Positions 34,954-43,977 of a stretch of 64,000 nucleotides of DNA are shown piece by piece; position 1 is the first letter of the stretch, and each line of letters begins with the position of its first letter. The position numbers and the translations under genes were made by a program. Source of the stretch: UBA4733 sp036734945 (GTDB lineage Bacteria > Chloroflexota > UBA4733); contig DAIMXP010000014.1 in assembly GCA_036734945.1 (NCBI GenBank), positions 1 through 64,000 of the forward strand, read 5' to 3'. The notes below the pieces were generated by a model, which was given only the letters and a program-made list of their open reading frames with translations, was not told the origin of the DNA and searched no databases.

Positions 34954-36282
34954 TCAGCGATCATGGCACCGCTTATATTTCTGGCCGTTGCCGCATGGGC
35001 AGGGCTCGTTGCGGCCCACCTTGCTGGTCGTGAAAGGGGTCGGCTGCGACGCGACCAGTTGGGCAGTGCGGGCCGGGTTGGCCCATGGGGGGCTTGCCTC
35101 GTGCTGGGCGGGTGCGATGCCGTCGAGTTCATCCAGCGCGGCCTGGGCGGATGCCATGCATTCCAGCAGTTTCTGGCGTGGCAGTCGGCTGTGAGGAGCT
35201 ACGGCCAGGGTTCGTTCCATCAACCGCCGAAAGCCGGCGCGGTCCCCTGCCCTTTCGGCCAGGAGCCCGAGGTTGTAGGTCGCCTCAGCATTGGTCGGAT
35301 CGAGCGCCAGGGCTACCTGAAACTGGTGGCGCGCCTCCTCATCATCGCGAATGCCACGTAGGACGTTGCCGTAGTGGACGCGGAGCGCCGCATCGTCGGG
35401 CTGCGCCGCCACCCGCTGGCGGTAGATGTCGCGCGCCTCGTAAGGATGCGCCTGCCGGTTACCGTCGATAGTGAAACGCAGCGACTCCACGCGCGATGCT
35501 TCGACCGACTGGCGGTTTCGGGTCTTCACCTTGGATCGGGGGGACATGCTCTTGAGGAGTTCGAAAGACAGGGTCAAGTACGCTTCCGGCGCCAGCTCGT
35601 ACTGGTCTACGGCGCCGCATTTCGGGCAGGTGATGCGCTGCGGGATGAAGTACTCACTGTATGGCACCGTCTCACCCGCCCGCCGTCGGTCGGCAGTGCC
35701 GGCGTCGTAGTACACATGCTCTATCCGGGAGGGCCTCCATCGCCCGCACGTCGAGGAGGGAACAGACCACCCAGGCCGCCAGCGTCTCATCGTCGGGCGT
35801 CTGCGACTCTGCCGGATCAAGGCGGTCGACCAGGACGGCGATCACCTCAAGGCGCAGTTCCGGGTGATATTCGACCAGCTTCGTCAGCGCTTCGATAGCA
35901 TGCGTCCGTGTGAAGACCGCTCTACCCCGATCAAACACGACGCCACGCAAGGCCGGCAAGGCTGGCCTACCGATGTGGCCAAAGGCTTCCTCTAGCGACT
36001 CACTCAAGCTATCGTCGTCACGGTTGAACAGCGGCAGCAACGGCTCGACGGCCTCCTCCGCCGCCAGTTCGCCCAAAAGCTGGATGGCGTGGACGGGCGC
36101 CCAGAAGTCCGGGCTTTCGGGATCGGCGTCGTGCAGCAGTTCATCGGTCGCCATGGCAATCAGCGCCGGCGCCACCGCGCTGCCGAACGTTTTGATGGCG
36201 TCGAGCAGCTCCCGGTCCGGCGTCTGGCCGGTCTGGCGTAGCTTGAACAGGAGTGGCTGCCACTCGCGGGCTCAGGGGTCAC
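34954..36282 (-). pseudogene. HEAT/TPR/SEC-C gene broken by frameshifts
   Basis: On the minus strand a GTG at 36282 (GAGGAGGAG upstream) opens TPEP, then a one-base shift leads to REWQPLLFKLRQTGQTPD. The following HEAT-like part (PVHAIQLLGELAAEEAVEPL) runs to SLLDVRAMEALP. A second disruption near 35730 leads to HVYYDAGTADRRRAG, ITCPKCGAVDQYEL, two TPR-like units, and the zinc motif GRNEPCPCGNGQKYKRCH at the C-terminus. SEC-C proteins with HEAT repeats are usually longer, so a central part may have been deleted. I count at least two lesions. Confidence 0.78.
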
Positions 36283-36519
36283 CTGCTCCTCCTCTCGTCT
36301 TCCCCGCGCCGTTGTGGCAAGAGTGGCGATGAAGCATTGGCCGCTCGTCCTTCCTGTTCCTCAACTCACAGCATAGTACATCCGGCACACGTGGCGTTCC
36401 GGGCTCTACGCCCGCAGCCATTTCGGATTAAGGTGCGCCTGCCGTTATTATGGGCCAGAGTATTATACTTTCGTCAATAATGCGTCGTGTTCACCGACGA
36501 GAAAAGCGAGGAGAACCGC

Positions 36520-37911
36520 TTGTTTGTCAACCGACGGCGCGAGCTCGAGTCGCTGGAGGAACACTACCGTTCGGAGCACGCCGAACTCTATGTGCTGTAT
36601 GGACGACGGCGTGTCGGCAAGACGGAACTGCTCCAGACGTTCTGTCAGGAGAAGCGGCACCTCTTCTTTGTCGCCGATCTTGGTACGGAGGCGAGCCTGC
36701 TTGCCGAGTTCACACGCGTGATTAGCGCGTTTGCGCAGGGCGATCCAGATCTTCTGGCCCCTTTTGTTTCCTGGGATACCGCCTTCACCTTTCTGGCTCG
36801 TTTCACCGCCACCGAGCGCCTGGTCCTCGTGTTGGACGAGTTCACCTACCTTATTCGGGCCAATCCGGCGCTGCCATCGATTCTTCAACGGCTTTGGGAT
36901 ATGCGTCTGCGAGAGACGCGGCTGATGCTGGTGCTCTGTGGTTCCTATGTCGGCATGATGGAAAAGCATGTGCTTGGCTATGAGGCGCCCCTCTACGGCC
37001 GGCGCAGCGCACAGTGGCAGATGCAGCCGTTGGGCTTGCACGACGCTGCACTGTTTCACCCGCGCTATGATCCCATCAACCACGTGTACACTTTTGCCAT
37101 CCTCGGTGGCGTGCCGGCATACCTGCTCCAATTTCGTGAGAGCGACGGTGTGCTGGACAACGTGCAGCGGCGCGTCCTGGCGCAGGGCGCCTTTTTATAC
37201 GACGAGCCTCGCTTCTTGCTGCTGGAAGAGTTGCGCGAGCCGTCACGGCACTTCGCTATCCTGGAAGCCATCGCTGCCGGGCGCACTCGGCCCAACGAGA
37301 TCGCTCAAGCCGTTGGCCTGGCGGTGACATCGCTCCCTTCCTACCTGGAGACACTGCGGGCGCTCGGGCTGGTGGAGCGTGAGGCGCCGGCGACGGAGAC
37401 GCAGCCGCACAAGAGCAAGCGGGGGCGCTACCAGATTTTGGACCACTACTTTCGCTTCTGGTTCCGATTCGTCGCCCCCCACCGCTCGTTGCTGGACCGC
37501 GGTGATATCGCTCCGGTTGCCCGGCTGATCCAGGAGCAGCTCGACCAGTTCACCGGCCCGGTCTTTGAGTCGATCTGTCGGGAGCACGTGTGGCGTATGG
37601 TGAGGGCAGGCGCGCTGGATTTCGTCCCCCGGTACGTTGGTCGCTGGTGGGACGACCACGACGAGATTGATGTCGTCGCGGTGGGCGAACAGCAGGCACT
37701 GCTCGGCGAATGCAAGTGGACGACGCGCCCGGTCGGTACGAATGTCCTTGATGAGTTGCGGCACAAGGCGCAGCCGCTGGTGGCCCGGCAGGGCTGGCGT
37801 CACGTGACCTATGCCCTGTTTGCCCGTGCCGGCTTTACGCCCGCCTTACGGGACGATGCCGCCAGGGAGGGTGTCGTCCTGATTGACCTGGCGGCGATCG
37901 CCGGTTCTTGA
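36520..37911 (+). CDS. DUF234/archaeal-ATPase-type AAA protein
   Basis: 463 residues. Walker A GRRRVGKTEL lies near residue 30, Walker B LVLVLDEFTYL near residue 107, and CGSYVGMMEKHVL is the sensor region. A winged helix follows (RPNEIAQAVGLAVTSLPSYL), then the DUF234 C-terminal domain with WWDDHDEIDVVAV and LLGECKW, which carry Asp, Glu and Lys of a PD-(D/E)XK-like fold. TTG 36520 follows GAGGAG by six bases and gives FVNRRRELESLEEHY, the normal family start. Such proteins are abundant in archaea and thermophiles; role unknown. Confidence 0.87.
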   Translation: MFVNRRRELESLEEHYRSEHAELYVLYGRRRVGKTELLQTFCQEKRHLFFVADLGTEASLLAEFTRVISAFAQGDPDLLAPFVSWDTAFTFLARFTATERLVLVLDEFTYLIRANPALPSILQRLWDMRLRETRLMLVLCGSYVGMMEKHVLGYEAPLYGRRSAQWQMQPLGLHDAALFHPRYDPINHVYTFAILGGVPAYLLQFRESDGVLDNVQRRVLAQGAFLYDEPRFLLLEELREPSRHFAILEAIAAGRTRPNEIAQAVGLAVTSLPSYLETLRALGLVEREAPATETQPHKSKRGRYQILDHYFRFWFRFVAPHRSLLDRGDIAPVARLIQEQLDQFTGPVFESICREHVWRMVRAGALDFVPRYVGRWWDDHDEIDVVAVGEQQALLGECKWTTRPVGTNVLDELRHKAQPLVARQGWRHVTYALFARAGFTPALRDDAAREGVVLIDLAAIAGS

Positions 37912-38136
37912 GAAACAGAGGCGCAAGTGTGGGGGGTGATGCAAAGTAGGGCTGGCAAGCTGACGTTGAGAATCGCGGCGCATCGCAATGCTCACTCGTC
38001 CACCACGGGCACGCGCAGGTGTGCGCTCGGCCTCCATAGCTAGCCGCAGACGTCATTGCTGATGCGGGCCAGGGTGCGGTATTGCTCGACGGACGGCAGC
38101 GCCTGCAATGCCTGATGCATTGTTTTGAGTCGCTGT
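37912..38136. other. Gap with a small gene remnant
   Basis: 225 bases downstream of the ATPase. On the minus strand 38136-38042 reads PEQRLKTMHQALQALPSVEQ then YRTLARISNDVCG before a stop. It has coding-like composition but no start, and follows the HicB gene. It may be a tail of a lost protein. I do not recognise the family, and nothing else is visible. Confidence 0.3.
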
Positions 38137-38358
38137 TCAGGAGGCTACGGCGTAGACGCGCGGCGCCGGGATCTGCTCGCCATCGGCGCGGGCAGCGTCG
38201 ATCCAACTCTCGATGGCGTCCTGACCCTGCTGGACCGCCTCCTCGTAGGTGCTGCCATGCGTCTGGCACCCCGGCAGTTCGGGCACGGTAACGACGTACA
38301 CCCGCTCGTCGTCGCTCCACTCGATCATCATCGAGTAGTGGAAATATGGCTCGTTCAC
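38137..38358 (-). CDS. hicB: HicB-family antitoxin (short form)
   Basis: 73-residue partial-RNase-H-fold protein: FHYSMMIEWSDDERVYVVTV, then PELPGCQTHGSTYEEAVQQG with the PELPGCxTxGxTxEEA motif of HicB, and a final helix AIESWIDAARADGEQIPAP. It has no C-terminal DNA-binding domain, as in many short HicB proteins. It overlaps the toxin gene by four bases (ATGA), toxin first, which is the usual HicAB order. It neutralises HicA by covering its active site. Confidence 0.88.
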   Translation of the reverse strand: MNEPYFHYSMMIEWSDDERVYVVTVPELPGCQTHGSTYEEAVQQGQDAIESWIDAARADGEQIPAPRVYAVAS

Positions 38359-38570
38359 GGTTGCCTCCTTTGCGCATCCCGCACCTCGTCGAGTGCGGCT
38401 TGAACCTGACGTTCCTGGTAGTCGTGGGCATCGTCGCCGTCACCGCCGGCCAGCGTCACGCGCTTCTGCCCCAGCGGATGCTTCCAGACCGTGTGGCTGC
38501 CTTTGCCCGGACGGGCCCGGAAGCCGGCTCGCTGCATCTCTGCCCGCAACTCACGTATCTTCCGTGGCAT
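38355..38570 (-). CDS. hicA: HicA-family mRNA interferase toxin
   Basis: 71-residue toxin with a dsRNA-binding-like fold. The sequence KIRELRAEMQRAGFRARPG precedes GSHTVWKHPLGQKRVTLAGG, where the His of GSH is the catalytic residue and the KHP turn is typical. HicA cleaves mRNA independently of ribosomes. ATG 38570 is preferred: the reading continues upstream but the extra residues are not HicA-like. HicB follows with a four-base overlap. The pair appears complete and may be active. Confidence 0.87.
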   Translation of the reverse strand: MPRKIRELRAEMQRAGFRARPGKGSHTVWKHPLGQKRVTLAGGDGDDAHDYQERQVQAALDEVRDAQRRQP

Positions 38571-38811
38571 CCCTACACGCCCGCGCTCACGAGATCCCTC
38601 CCCCGTTCCGTATGTCTGACGAAGCATACCAAGCCCGGTCAACTGCAGGCTGGTCGTTTGCTTCTTGAGTAGGTCCGCATTTGCTCGCGCTTGCCGGGCG
38701 CACTCCGGTGAGGACCCTGGACGCTCTGCAGACGGCGTGCCTGCTATGCTGGGCCATGCGGATGGCGGCGGAGGTAGCGAAAGCGCTGGCTCGTAAGGTC
38801 GGCAGGGGAAC

Positions 38812-39036
38812 ATGAACCGGGCTGATTTTCAGCAACTCGCGGAACTGCGTCTCCAGGATGCTGAAGCGCTTTTGCAGGCCGGTCGCTATGAAGCCGCGTA
38901 CTATCTCGCCGGGTATGCCATCGAGTGCGCACTCAAAGCGTGCATCGCCAAGCGAACTGAGGCGGAGTCCTCTCCCCACGAAATGCAGTACGACTGTATA
39001 CCCATCGATCTGGAATGGGTCAGGCAGCGTTGGTAG
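38812..39036 (+). pseudogene. HEPN-domain gene with internal deletion
   Basis: 74 residues. FQQLAELRLQDAEALLQAGR then YEAAYYLAGYAIECALKACI is the N-terminal half of a HEPN protein. After about residue 50 the sequence turns into unrelated residues (HEMQYDCIPIDL) and then EWVRQRW, the last seven residues of the family, supplied by the start of repeat copy 2. The middle, with the catalytic RNase motif region, is gone. The missing C-terminal half is present at 32262-32492. ATG 38812 has AGGGGA upstream. A divergent 240-base gap separates it from hicA. Confidence 0.78.
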
Positions 39037-39438
39037 CCCCCAACCTTCCGGGTGGGGCGCATCTCCTGGATGTACTTCCGCAGGTCGGACTCTCCGTTGT
39101 CGATAGCTTTTGGTACCCTTCAGCAAGCCGAGGACGTTGGCGCCTCGTCCTCTCGTTGTTAGAGCGGGAGGGGCTGGGACTACTGGCGGCCTATGAAGCA
39201 GTGCAACACGCCCTGGTGAAGGTACCGGAACTCGACATGCCACTGGAAGATATTGTGTTGGTGCGTCCGTCTGATCCCCGGGTTGAGCAACTACGGAATG
39301 CGTTGCCGGCAGGGTCCTGGCGGGAGCCATATTCGGACGTCGTCCTGTTTCAGGAGTCAATGGAAGCGGACAGTACGATGGTACCCGTCTACGTGTACAG
39401 ACTGCGATCAAAGGCGGCGCGTCAGGGCATAGCGGTGT
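39011..39438. repeat. 428-bp direct repeat, copy 2
   Basis: Second copy of 32467-32894, with one mismatch at 39019. It follows the HEPN N-terminal remnant and ends 30 bases before the stop of the second sulfatase gene. The right-hand junction changes TAG to TGG, which opens the reading frame of the hypothetical gene into the antisense strand of the sulfatase. Confidence 0.95.
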
Positions 39439-39440
39439 GG
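39030..39440 (+). pseudogene. Hypothetical protein downstream of HEPN, copy 2 (stop lost)
   Basis: Identical coding sequence to the gene at 32486 for 136 residues, but the stop codon TAG at the end of copy 1 is TGG here, so the frame runs on to 39884 through sequence antisense to the sulfatase gene. The extra residues are arginine and glycine rich and not protein-like. I mark the conserved part only. Which copy is closer to the ancestral state cannot be told from the window. Confidence 0.6.
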
Positions 39441-39467
39441 CGGCGCCGGCGCCAGCAGCCGGGCCCT

Positions 39468-41006
39468 TCAGATGGTCGACTGCTGCGTTGCCGGGCTGGC
39501 GATCACGACACGGGCAGTGTCCAGCGCCGGGTACTGTTCGGCGCGCTCCATCATCCCCCGCAGGAGTTGGCGGCGCAAGCCCTCGTGCACGCTGGCCAGC
39601 GCCGGGTCGTCGATTCGGTTGTCGAACTCGTTCGGGTCGTTTTGCAGGTCGTAGAGTGCGCTGCGAGCGGAGAGGCGTTCGATCAGCTTGTAGCGGGCCG
39701 TGCGCAGTGCCCATTGGGCGCGGGAAGCGCCAGGCGCGTCGACCGGCGTGTAGAGCTCGGACAGCGTGGCATCTCGCCAGCCCACTGCTGTCGGCGCTTC
39801 GCCCTGGAGCAGTGGACGCAGGCTCCTGCCCGGCAGGTATGGCGGGACGTCGACTCCCGCCGCGTCCAGCCAGGTCGGCAGTAGGTCAACCAGTTCGACC
39901 GGAGCCTCGGAGACGCTCCCTGCCTTGCTCAGGCCCGGCCAGCGGACGAGCAGCGGCACGCGCACTGCGCTGTCGTAGAGCGAGTACTTGGTGAAGCCGC
40001 GGCCCCGTTCGCCCAGCAGTTCGCCGTGGTCGCTGAAGTAGACCACGACGGTGTGCTCGGCCATGCCGGCCTGCTGCAGCGCCGTCAGCACACGGCCGAG
40101 GCAGTGGTCGACGTAGGTGACGTTCGTGAGGTAGCGGGAGACGGCAAGGCGCAACTCACGCTCGTCCATCTGGCCCCAGGCGCGACCCTGGATGGATCGG
40201 CGGAGCATGTGGTCGTCCTCGGCGAAGGCCGGCGGGGTGGCGGGAGGCAGTGGCACGCGCTGCGGATCGTAGCGGTCGGCGTAGTCGGCGGGCACCACGT
40301 TTGGCGGATGCGGCCGATCCAGGCTGACCAGGAGACAGAATGGCTGCTCGCCCCGCTGTTGCCGGTGGGCCTGCAGGTAGGCCACTGCCTGGTCGGCCAG
40401 CCAGGCTTCCGGTAATTGCGCACCCGGCACCGGCGCCACGTCGCCGACGTAGCCTTCCCGGCTTTCGCCGCCGACGCCAAAGCGCGCGGCGGCCGCTTGC
40501 TGCCAGGCGCGCTCGCCCGCTTGCGGCTGATCAGCGAGACTGACGTCGACCGGACCATCGGCCTTACCGCCGCGCCCAGCCCGGAAGTCAAAGCCCCGTT
40601 TGTCCGGCACGTGCTGATCGGGCGCCGTGCGGTTCTTCCAGTGCATCTTGCCGATCGCCGCTGTGGCGTAACCGGAGCGGCCGAGGTGCTGGCCAAGCGT
40701 CGGGACCGGCGGCTGGTCCGGCCAGTAGTGCTGGTTGCTGAGGATGCCAATCTGATGGGGATACATGCCGGTGATGAAGGAGTGCCGGCAGGGCACGCAG
40801 ACGGGCAGGTTGGCCACGGCCTGGCTGAACCGAACACCGCTCGCGGCCAGTTGATCCAGGTACGGCGTCTGGACGATCGATGCGTCCTGACCCATCAGCC
40901 AGGTGCGCGTGCTGCCGGCGACCCCTGCGGCCGCGCAACCGAGCGCATCATGGCGGTGCTGGTCGTCCATCAGGATCAGCAGGTTCATCGCTGTTGCGCC
41001 GGGCAT
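39468..41006 (-). CDS. Sulfatase, type I formylglycine-dependent
   Basis: 512-residue sulfatase. LLILMDDQHRHDALG provides the metal site. The modification motif is CVPCRHSFITG with Cys70, a C-x-P-x-R form. GYATAAIGKMHWKN, LVSLDRPHPP and VVYFSDHGELLGERG follow. The longer insert around residues 110-220 and the HCLGRV loop differ from the sulfatase at 33451, so these are different subfamilies, not recent copies. ATG 41006 has GGAGG five bases upstream; ATG 41018 lies before it without spacing for a site. Substrate unknown. Confidence 0.88.
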   Translation of the reverse strand: MPGATAMNLLILMDDQHRHDALGCAAAGVAGSTRTWLMGQDASIVQTPYLDQLAASGVRFSQAVANLPVCVPCRHSFITGMYPHQIGILSNQHYWPDQPPVPTLGQHLGRSGYATAAIGKMHWKNRTAPDQHVPDKRGFDFRAGRGGKADGPVDVSLADQPQAGERAWQQAAAARFGVGGESREGYVGDVAPVPGAQLPEAWLADQAVAYLQAHRQQRGEQPFCLLVSLDRPHPPNVVPADYADRYDPQRVPLPPATPPAFAEDDHMLRRSIQGRAWGQMDERELRLAVSRYLTNVTYVDHCLGRVLTALQQAGMAEHTVVVYFSDHGELLGERGRGFTKYSLYDSAVRVPLLVRWPGLSKAGSVSEAPVELVDLLPTWLDAAGVDVPPYLPGRSLRPLLQGEAPTAVGWRDATLSELYTPVDAPGASRAQWALRTARYKLIERLSARSALYDLQNDPNEFDNRIDDPALASVHEGLRRQLLRGMMERAEQYPALDTARVVIASPATQQSTI

Positions 41007-41077
41007 GGGCGCCTCCATTCTGCTCGTCGTTGTCCGTTGCCAGCCAGGTGGCGCGTTGCTCCATTCGCCGCCACTAT

Positions 41078-41367
41078 ATATATCAGAGTGGGCGCTACCG
41101 CACGCGCTCCTGCCGCGCCTGGACGGCTTTGTCGGTCGCGAAGAGCAGACGCCCTACGACCTGCACCTGGTGCTCAGCCCGCAGTTGGACCGCCATGCCC
41201 CGCTGGCCGACGTGACCCAGGCGGTCGACTCGGCACGACAGGTGTATGCCCTGCACGGAGCGTCCGCACACCTGACGCAGACCAGCCCGGAGACGTACCA
41301 CCAGCTCGGCCCCGAAGTGCAAGACGTGGCAGTAGCGTGGCTGCGGGCGCAGATACGGGCGCAGTGA
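41078..41367 (+). pseudogene. Alpha/beta-hydrolase C-terminal remnant
   Basis: About 95 residues without a start. The sequence LVLSPQLDRHAPLADVTQAV, then ARQVYALHGASAHLTQTSPE, TYHQLGPEVQDVAVAWLRAQ, is typical of the last part of dienelactone-hydrolase or acetylxylan-esterase-like proteins. The D of LDRHAP would be the catalytic Asp and the H of TYHQL the catalytic His. The nucleophile half is absent. The fragment lies between the sulfatase start and a broken MFS gene. Confidence 0.62.
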
Positions 41368-41383
41368 CGGGAACGGACCGCGG

Positions 41384-41906
41384 TTGCGTGTACTCTTAGC
41401 CAATCGGGGCTTTCGTTATCTTCTGGCCGGGCAATTCCTCAGCCTGATCGCCCCCTGGTGCCAGCGCACGATGGTCTTGATCTGGGTCTTCGCGCTGACC
41501 CAATCGGGCACTGGTGTCAGCCTGATGGGCCTGGCGGAAGCCTTGCCCATGCTCCTCCTGGCGCCGGTGGCAGGTGTCTTCGTGGATCGCTGGGACCGCG
41601 GCCGCACGATGACGTTGGTCGTTCTGGTGCAGGCGGTCGTGCTGCTCCCCTTGCTGACGGTGCAGGGGGCATCCGGCGTCTGGGTGATCCTCCCTGGCCA
41701 TCAGCGCAGCGTCGCAGTTCTTCCAGTCGGCAACTGTGCTCTTCCTGTCGGGAAGCGTCTTCCCCTTTCTGATCGTCGCGGGAGTCGTTGGCCTCATTGT
41801 GATCCGCTCGATAGCATCGCCGCATCCTGCCGGCGAACTCGGGATGCCAAGCGCCAGCGCGGCCTCAGCCGCGACACCACCGATGGCGGTGGGTGCGGGG
41901 GAGTGA
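41384..41906 (+). pseudogene. MFS transporter, internally deleted and frameshifted
   Basis: TTG 41384 opens MRVLLANRGFRYLLAGQFLS and about three transmembrane helices (APWCQRTMVLIWVFALT, LPMLLLAPVAGVFVDRWDRG), the usual N-terminus of a major facilitator. After GASGVWVI, near 41690, the frame changes and the sequence resumes in another phase as SQFFQSATVLFLSGSVFPFL, IVAGVVGLIVI and a loose tail to a stop at 41904-41906. The latter looks like the last helix. Eight or so helices between are missing. It cannot make a working transporter. Confidence 0.75.
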
Positions 41907-42031
41907 TGACGCGCCGCCGAGCCAACTGACCGGTAGGTGTAGAGACACCAAAATGCTGCTGGCGCGGCACGTCGTACCAGCGCTATCATTTTGCAGATCG
42001 ACAAGGCACTGGGATGGAAGGACATTCGCAG

Positions 42032-42811
42032 ATGATTGGCATTGTGCTGGCCGGGGGCTCCGGCACGCGACTGGCGCCCTTAACGCTGTTGGCGAACAAG
42101 CACGCGCTGCCGCTCGGCAACGTGCCGATGATCCATCACTCCATTGATCTGTTGGCCAAGATTGGCATCAGCCGCGTCATCGTCGTCTGCGGTGACAGCG
42201 ACGCCGCGAAGTTCATGCGCTACCTCAAGGACGGCTCGGCCTTCGGCGTCTCCGTCTCCTACACCTATCAGGATCGGCCCGGCGGTATTGCGGAAGCCCT
42301 TGGTCTTTGCCGCGCCTTTGCCGGTGGCGACCAGGCCTTCGTCGTGCTGGCCGACAACGGGGTGGAGTACGTGGACACCATCGCCCGCGCCGTCCGCGAG
42401 CTGGGCCACCCGGACTGCTGGCGCGACGCCGCCATCTTCACCACACCGGTAGCGGAGCCGCAACACTACGGCGTCATCTCCCGCGACGCCGACGGTACCG
42501 TCACCGCCATCGTCGAAAAGCCGGCAGTACCGCCCAGCAACCTCGCCGTCACTGGGTTCTACCTGTACCCGCCGGACGTCTTCGACATCGTGACGACGCT
42601 CGTACCCTCGGCGCGCGGCGAATTGGAGATCACCGACGTCAACAACTGGTACCTGCGCCAGGGACGCCTGCGCATGTACGAGTTGGAAGGCTACTGGTGG
42701 GACGCCGGGGAGAGCCTTGCCCAGTACCAGGCGATGCATCGTCACGTCCTGGAGCACGGAGCCAACCACTGGAAAGAGGCCCCGCCGGCCCCCGATGCAA
42801 CGTCGTCTTAG
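42032..42811 (+). CDS. Sugar-1-phosphate nucleotidyltransferase
   Basis: 259-residue nucleotidyltransferase of the RmlA/GlmU type that makes NDP-sugars from a sugar 1-phosphate and NTP. MIGIVLAGGSGTRLAPLTLL is the nucleotide-binding signature GGxGTRLxPLT, and ANKHALPLGNVPMI gives the conserved Lys-Pro region. FVVLADNGVEY holds the metal-binding Asp of the second motif, IVEKPAVPPSN gives EKP, and the C-terminus ends in the GYWWDAGE motif. ATG 42032 has GAAGG about ten bases upstream. It is immediately followed by a glycosyltransferase, suggesting an exopolysaccharide or glycan role. Confidence 0.85.
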   Translation: MIGIVLAGGSGTRLAPLTLLANKHALPLGNVPMIHHSIDLLAKIGISRVIVVCGDSDAAKFMRYLKDGSAFGVSVSYTYQDRPGGIAEALGLCRAFAGGDQAFVVLADNGVEYVDTIARAVRELGHPDCWRDAAIFTTPVAEPQHYGVISRDADGTVTAIVEKPAVPPSNLAVTGFYLYPPDVFDIVTTLVPSARGELEITDVNNWYLRQGRLRMYELEGYWWDAGESLAQYQAMHRHVLEHGANHWKEAPPAPDATSS

Positions 42812-42829
42812 GGGGCCGGGGGTGAGGTG

Positions 42830-43948
42830 ATGCGCGTTGGCATCGACCTCAGCGGTCTCTGGCGACGCAAGACGGGCATCTTCCGCTATGCCGACGCTAT
42901 AAGCCGGGCGCTGCTGGCGCGCGACGACGGCGTTGCCTACACGATCTTTTACCGGCGAGGCGAAGCGCCGCCGGCTTTTGCCGGCGCGGCGCGGGTACGC
43001 CTGATCGCCACGCCTATCCGGCAGGAACGCCTGGCGACGCAGCTCTGGTTCCCGCTGGCCCGCCGCCGCCTTGGCCTCGATGCCATCCACTACCCGGCCT
43101 TCCCGCCCCCCCTACTCCAACACCAGGGCATGATCGCCAGCATCCACGACCTCACTGCCCTGCGCTACCCGGCAACCATGACCCTGGCCGGCCGGCGCTA
43201 CTGGGGGCCGTTGCTCCGGCACGCTGCCCGAGTCGCCACGCCGGTGCTCGTGCCGTCGCGCTCCACGTTCAACGACGTGGTCCGGCTGGCCGCCGCTGCG
43301 CCGGACCGGGTGGCGATCACGCCCTATGCGGCAGATCCGAGCTTTGGCGACCGCCCTGCAGCCCAGGCGCTGCAATCCGTGCGCCAGCGTTGGCAGTTGC
43401 CCGAACGCTTCCTGCTGGCGGTTGGCACCCTGGAGCCGCGCAAGAACCTCGGCACCCTGTTCGCCGCCCTCGAACGGTTGCGCGGCACGCTTTCACCCGC
43501 GCCGGCCCTGGTCGTGGCCGGTCGGGAGGGCTGGGGCGATGTGACGACCAGCGAACGCCTGCGAACGCTCGGCGACGCCGTGCGCTTCACCGGCCACGTC
43601 AGCGATGCCGACCTGATCGCCCTCTATCACCTGGCGACTGTCTTTGTCTATCCCAGCCTCTATGAAGGCTTCGGCTTTCCGGTGCTGGAAGCCTTCTGGG
43701 CCAACTGCCCCGTCGTCAGCACGACAAGCTCCTCCATCCCTGAAGTGGCCGGTGACGCCGCGCTGCTGGTGGCGCCACTCGACGACCAGGCCATGGCCGA
43801 TGCCATCAGCAGCCTCTGGACCGACTCTGTCCTCGCCGCCCGCCTGCGCGCCGCCGGCGCCGAACGCACGCGAGCGTTCTCCTGGGACCGCTGCGCGGCG
43901 TTGACGGTAGAAGCGTATCGCCGTGGTTTGGCGGAAACACGACCCTGA
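42830..43948 (+). CDS. Glycosyltransferase family 4
   Basis: 372-residue GT-B enzyme. N-terminal domain with VGIDLSGLWRRKTGIFRYAD, then the C-terminal domain with AVGTLEPRKNLGTLFAALER and the donor-binding PSLYEGFGFPVLEAFW, whose E-x7-E pattern is the GT4 signature. It transfers a sugar from an activated donor, retaining anomeric configuration. A GTG at 42827 overlaps the ATG at 42830 used here. It follows the nucleotidyltransferase gene by 18 bases, and the two are likely one operon. Confidence 0.87.
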   Translation: MRVGIDLSGLWRRKTGIFRYADAISRALLARDDGVAYTIFYRRGEAPPAFAGAARVRLIATPIRQERLATQLWFPLARRRLGLDAIHYPAFPPPLLQHQGMIASIHDLTALRYPATMTLAGRRYWGPLLRHAARVATPVLVPSRSTFNDVVRLAAAAPDRVAITPYAADPSFGDRPAAQALQSVRQRWQLPERFLLAVGTLEPRKNLGTLFAALERLRGTLSPAPALVVAGREGWGDVTTSERLRTLGDAVRFTGHVSDADLIALYHLATVFVYPSLYEGFGFPVLEAFWANCPVVSTTSSSIPEVAGDAALLVAPLDDQAMADAISSLWTDSVLAARLRAAGAERTRAFSWDRCAALTVEAYRRGLAETRP

Positions 43949-43977
43949 TCTCCGCATGCGTCCGCCGTCAGCCACCA

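Noticed and set aside
38757..38815. 19-codon frame (MRMAAEVAKALARKVGRGT) overlapping the HEPN ATG
   Set aside because: Too short to judge. It may be the tail of a lost partner gene, but no family could be recognised.
38587..39714. 375-codon minus-strand frame across repeat copy 2
   Set aside because: Shadow of the repeat and of the sulfatase region; the same shadow appears opposite copy 1, as expected for a repeat.
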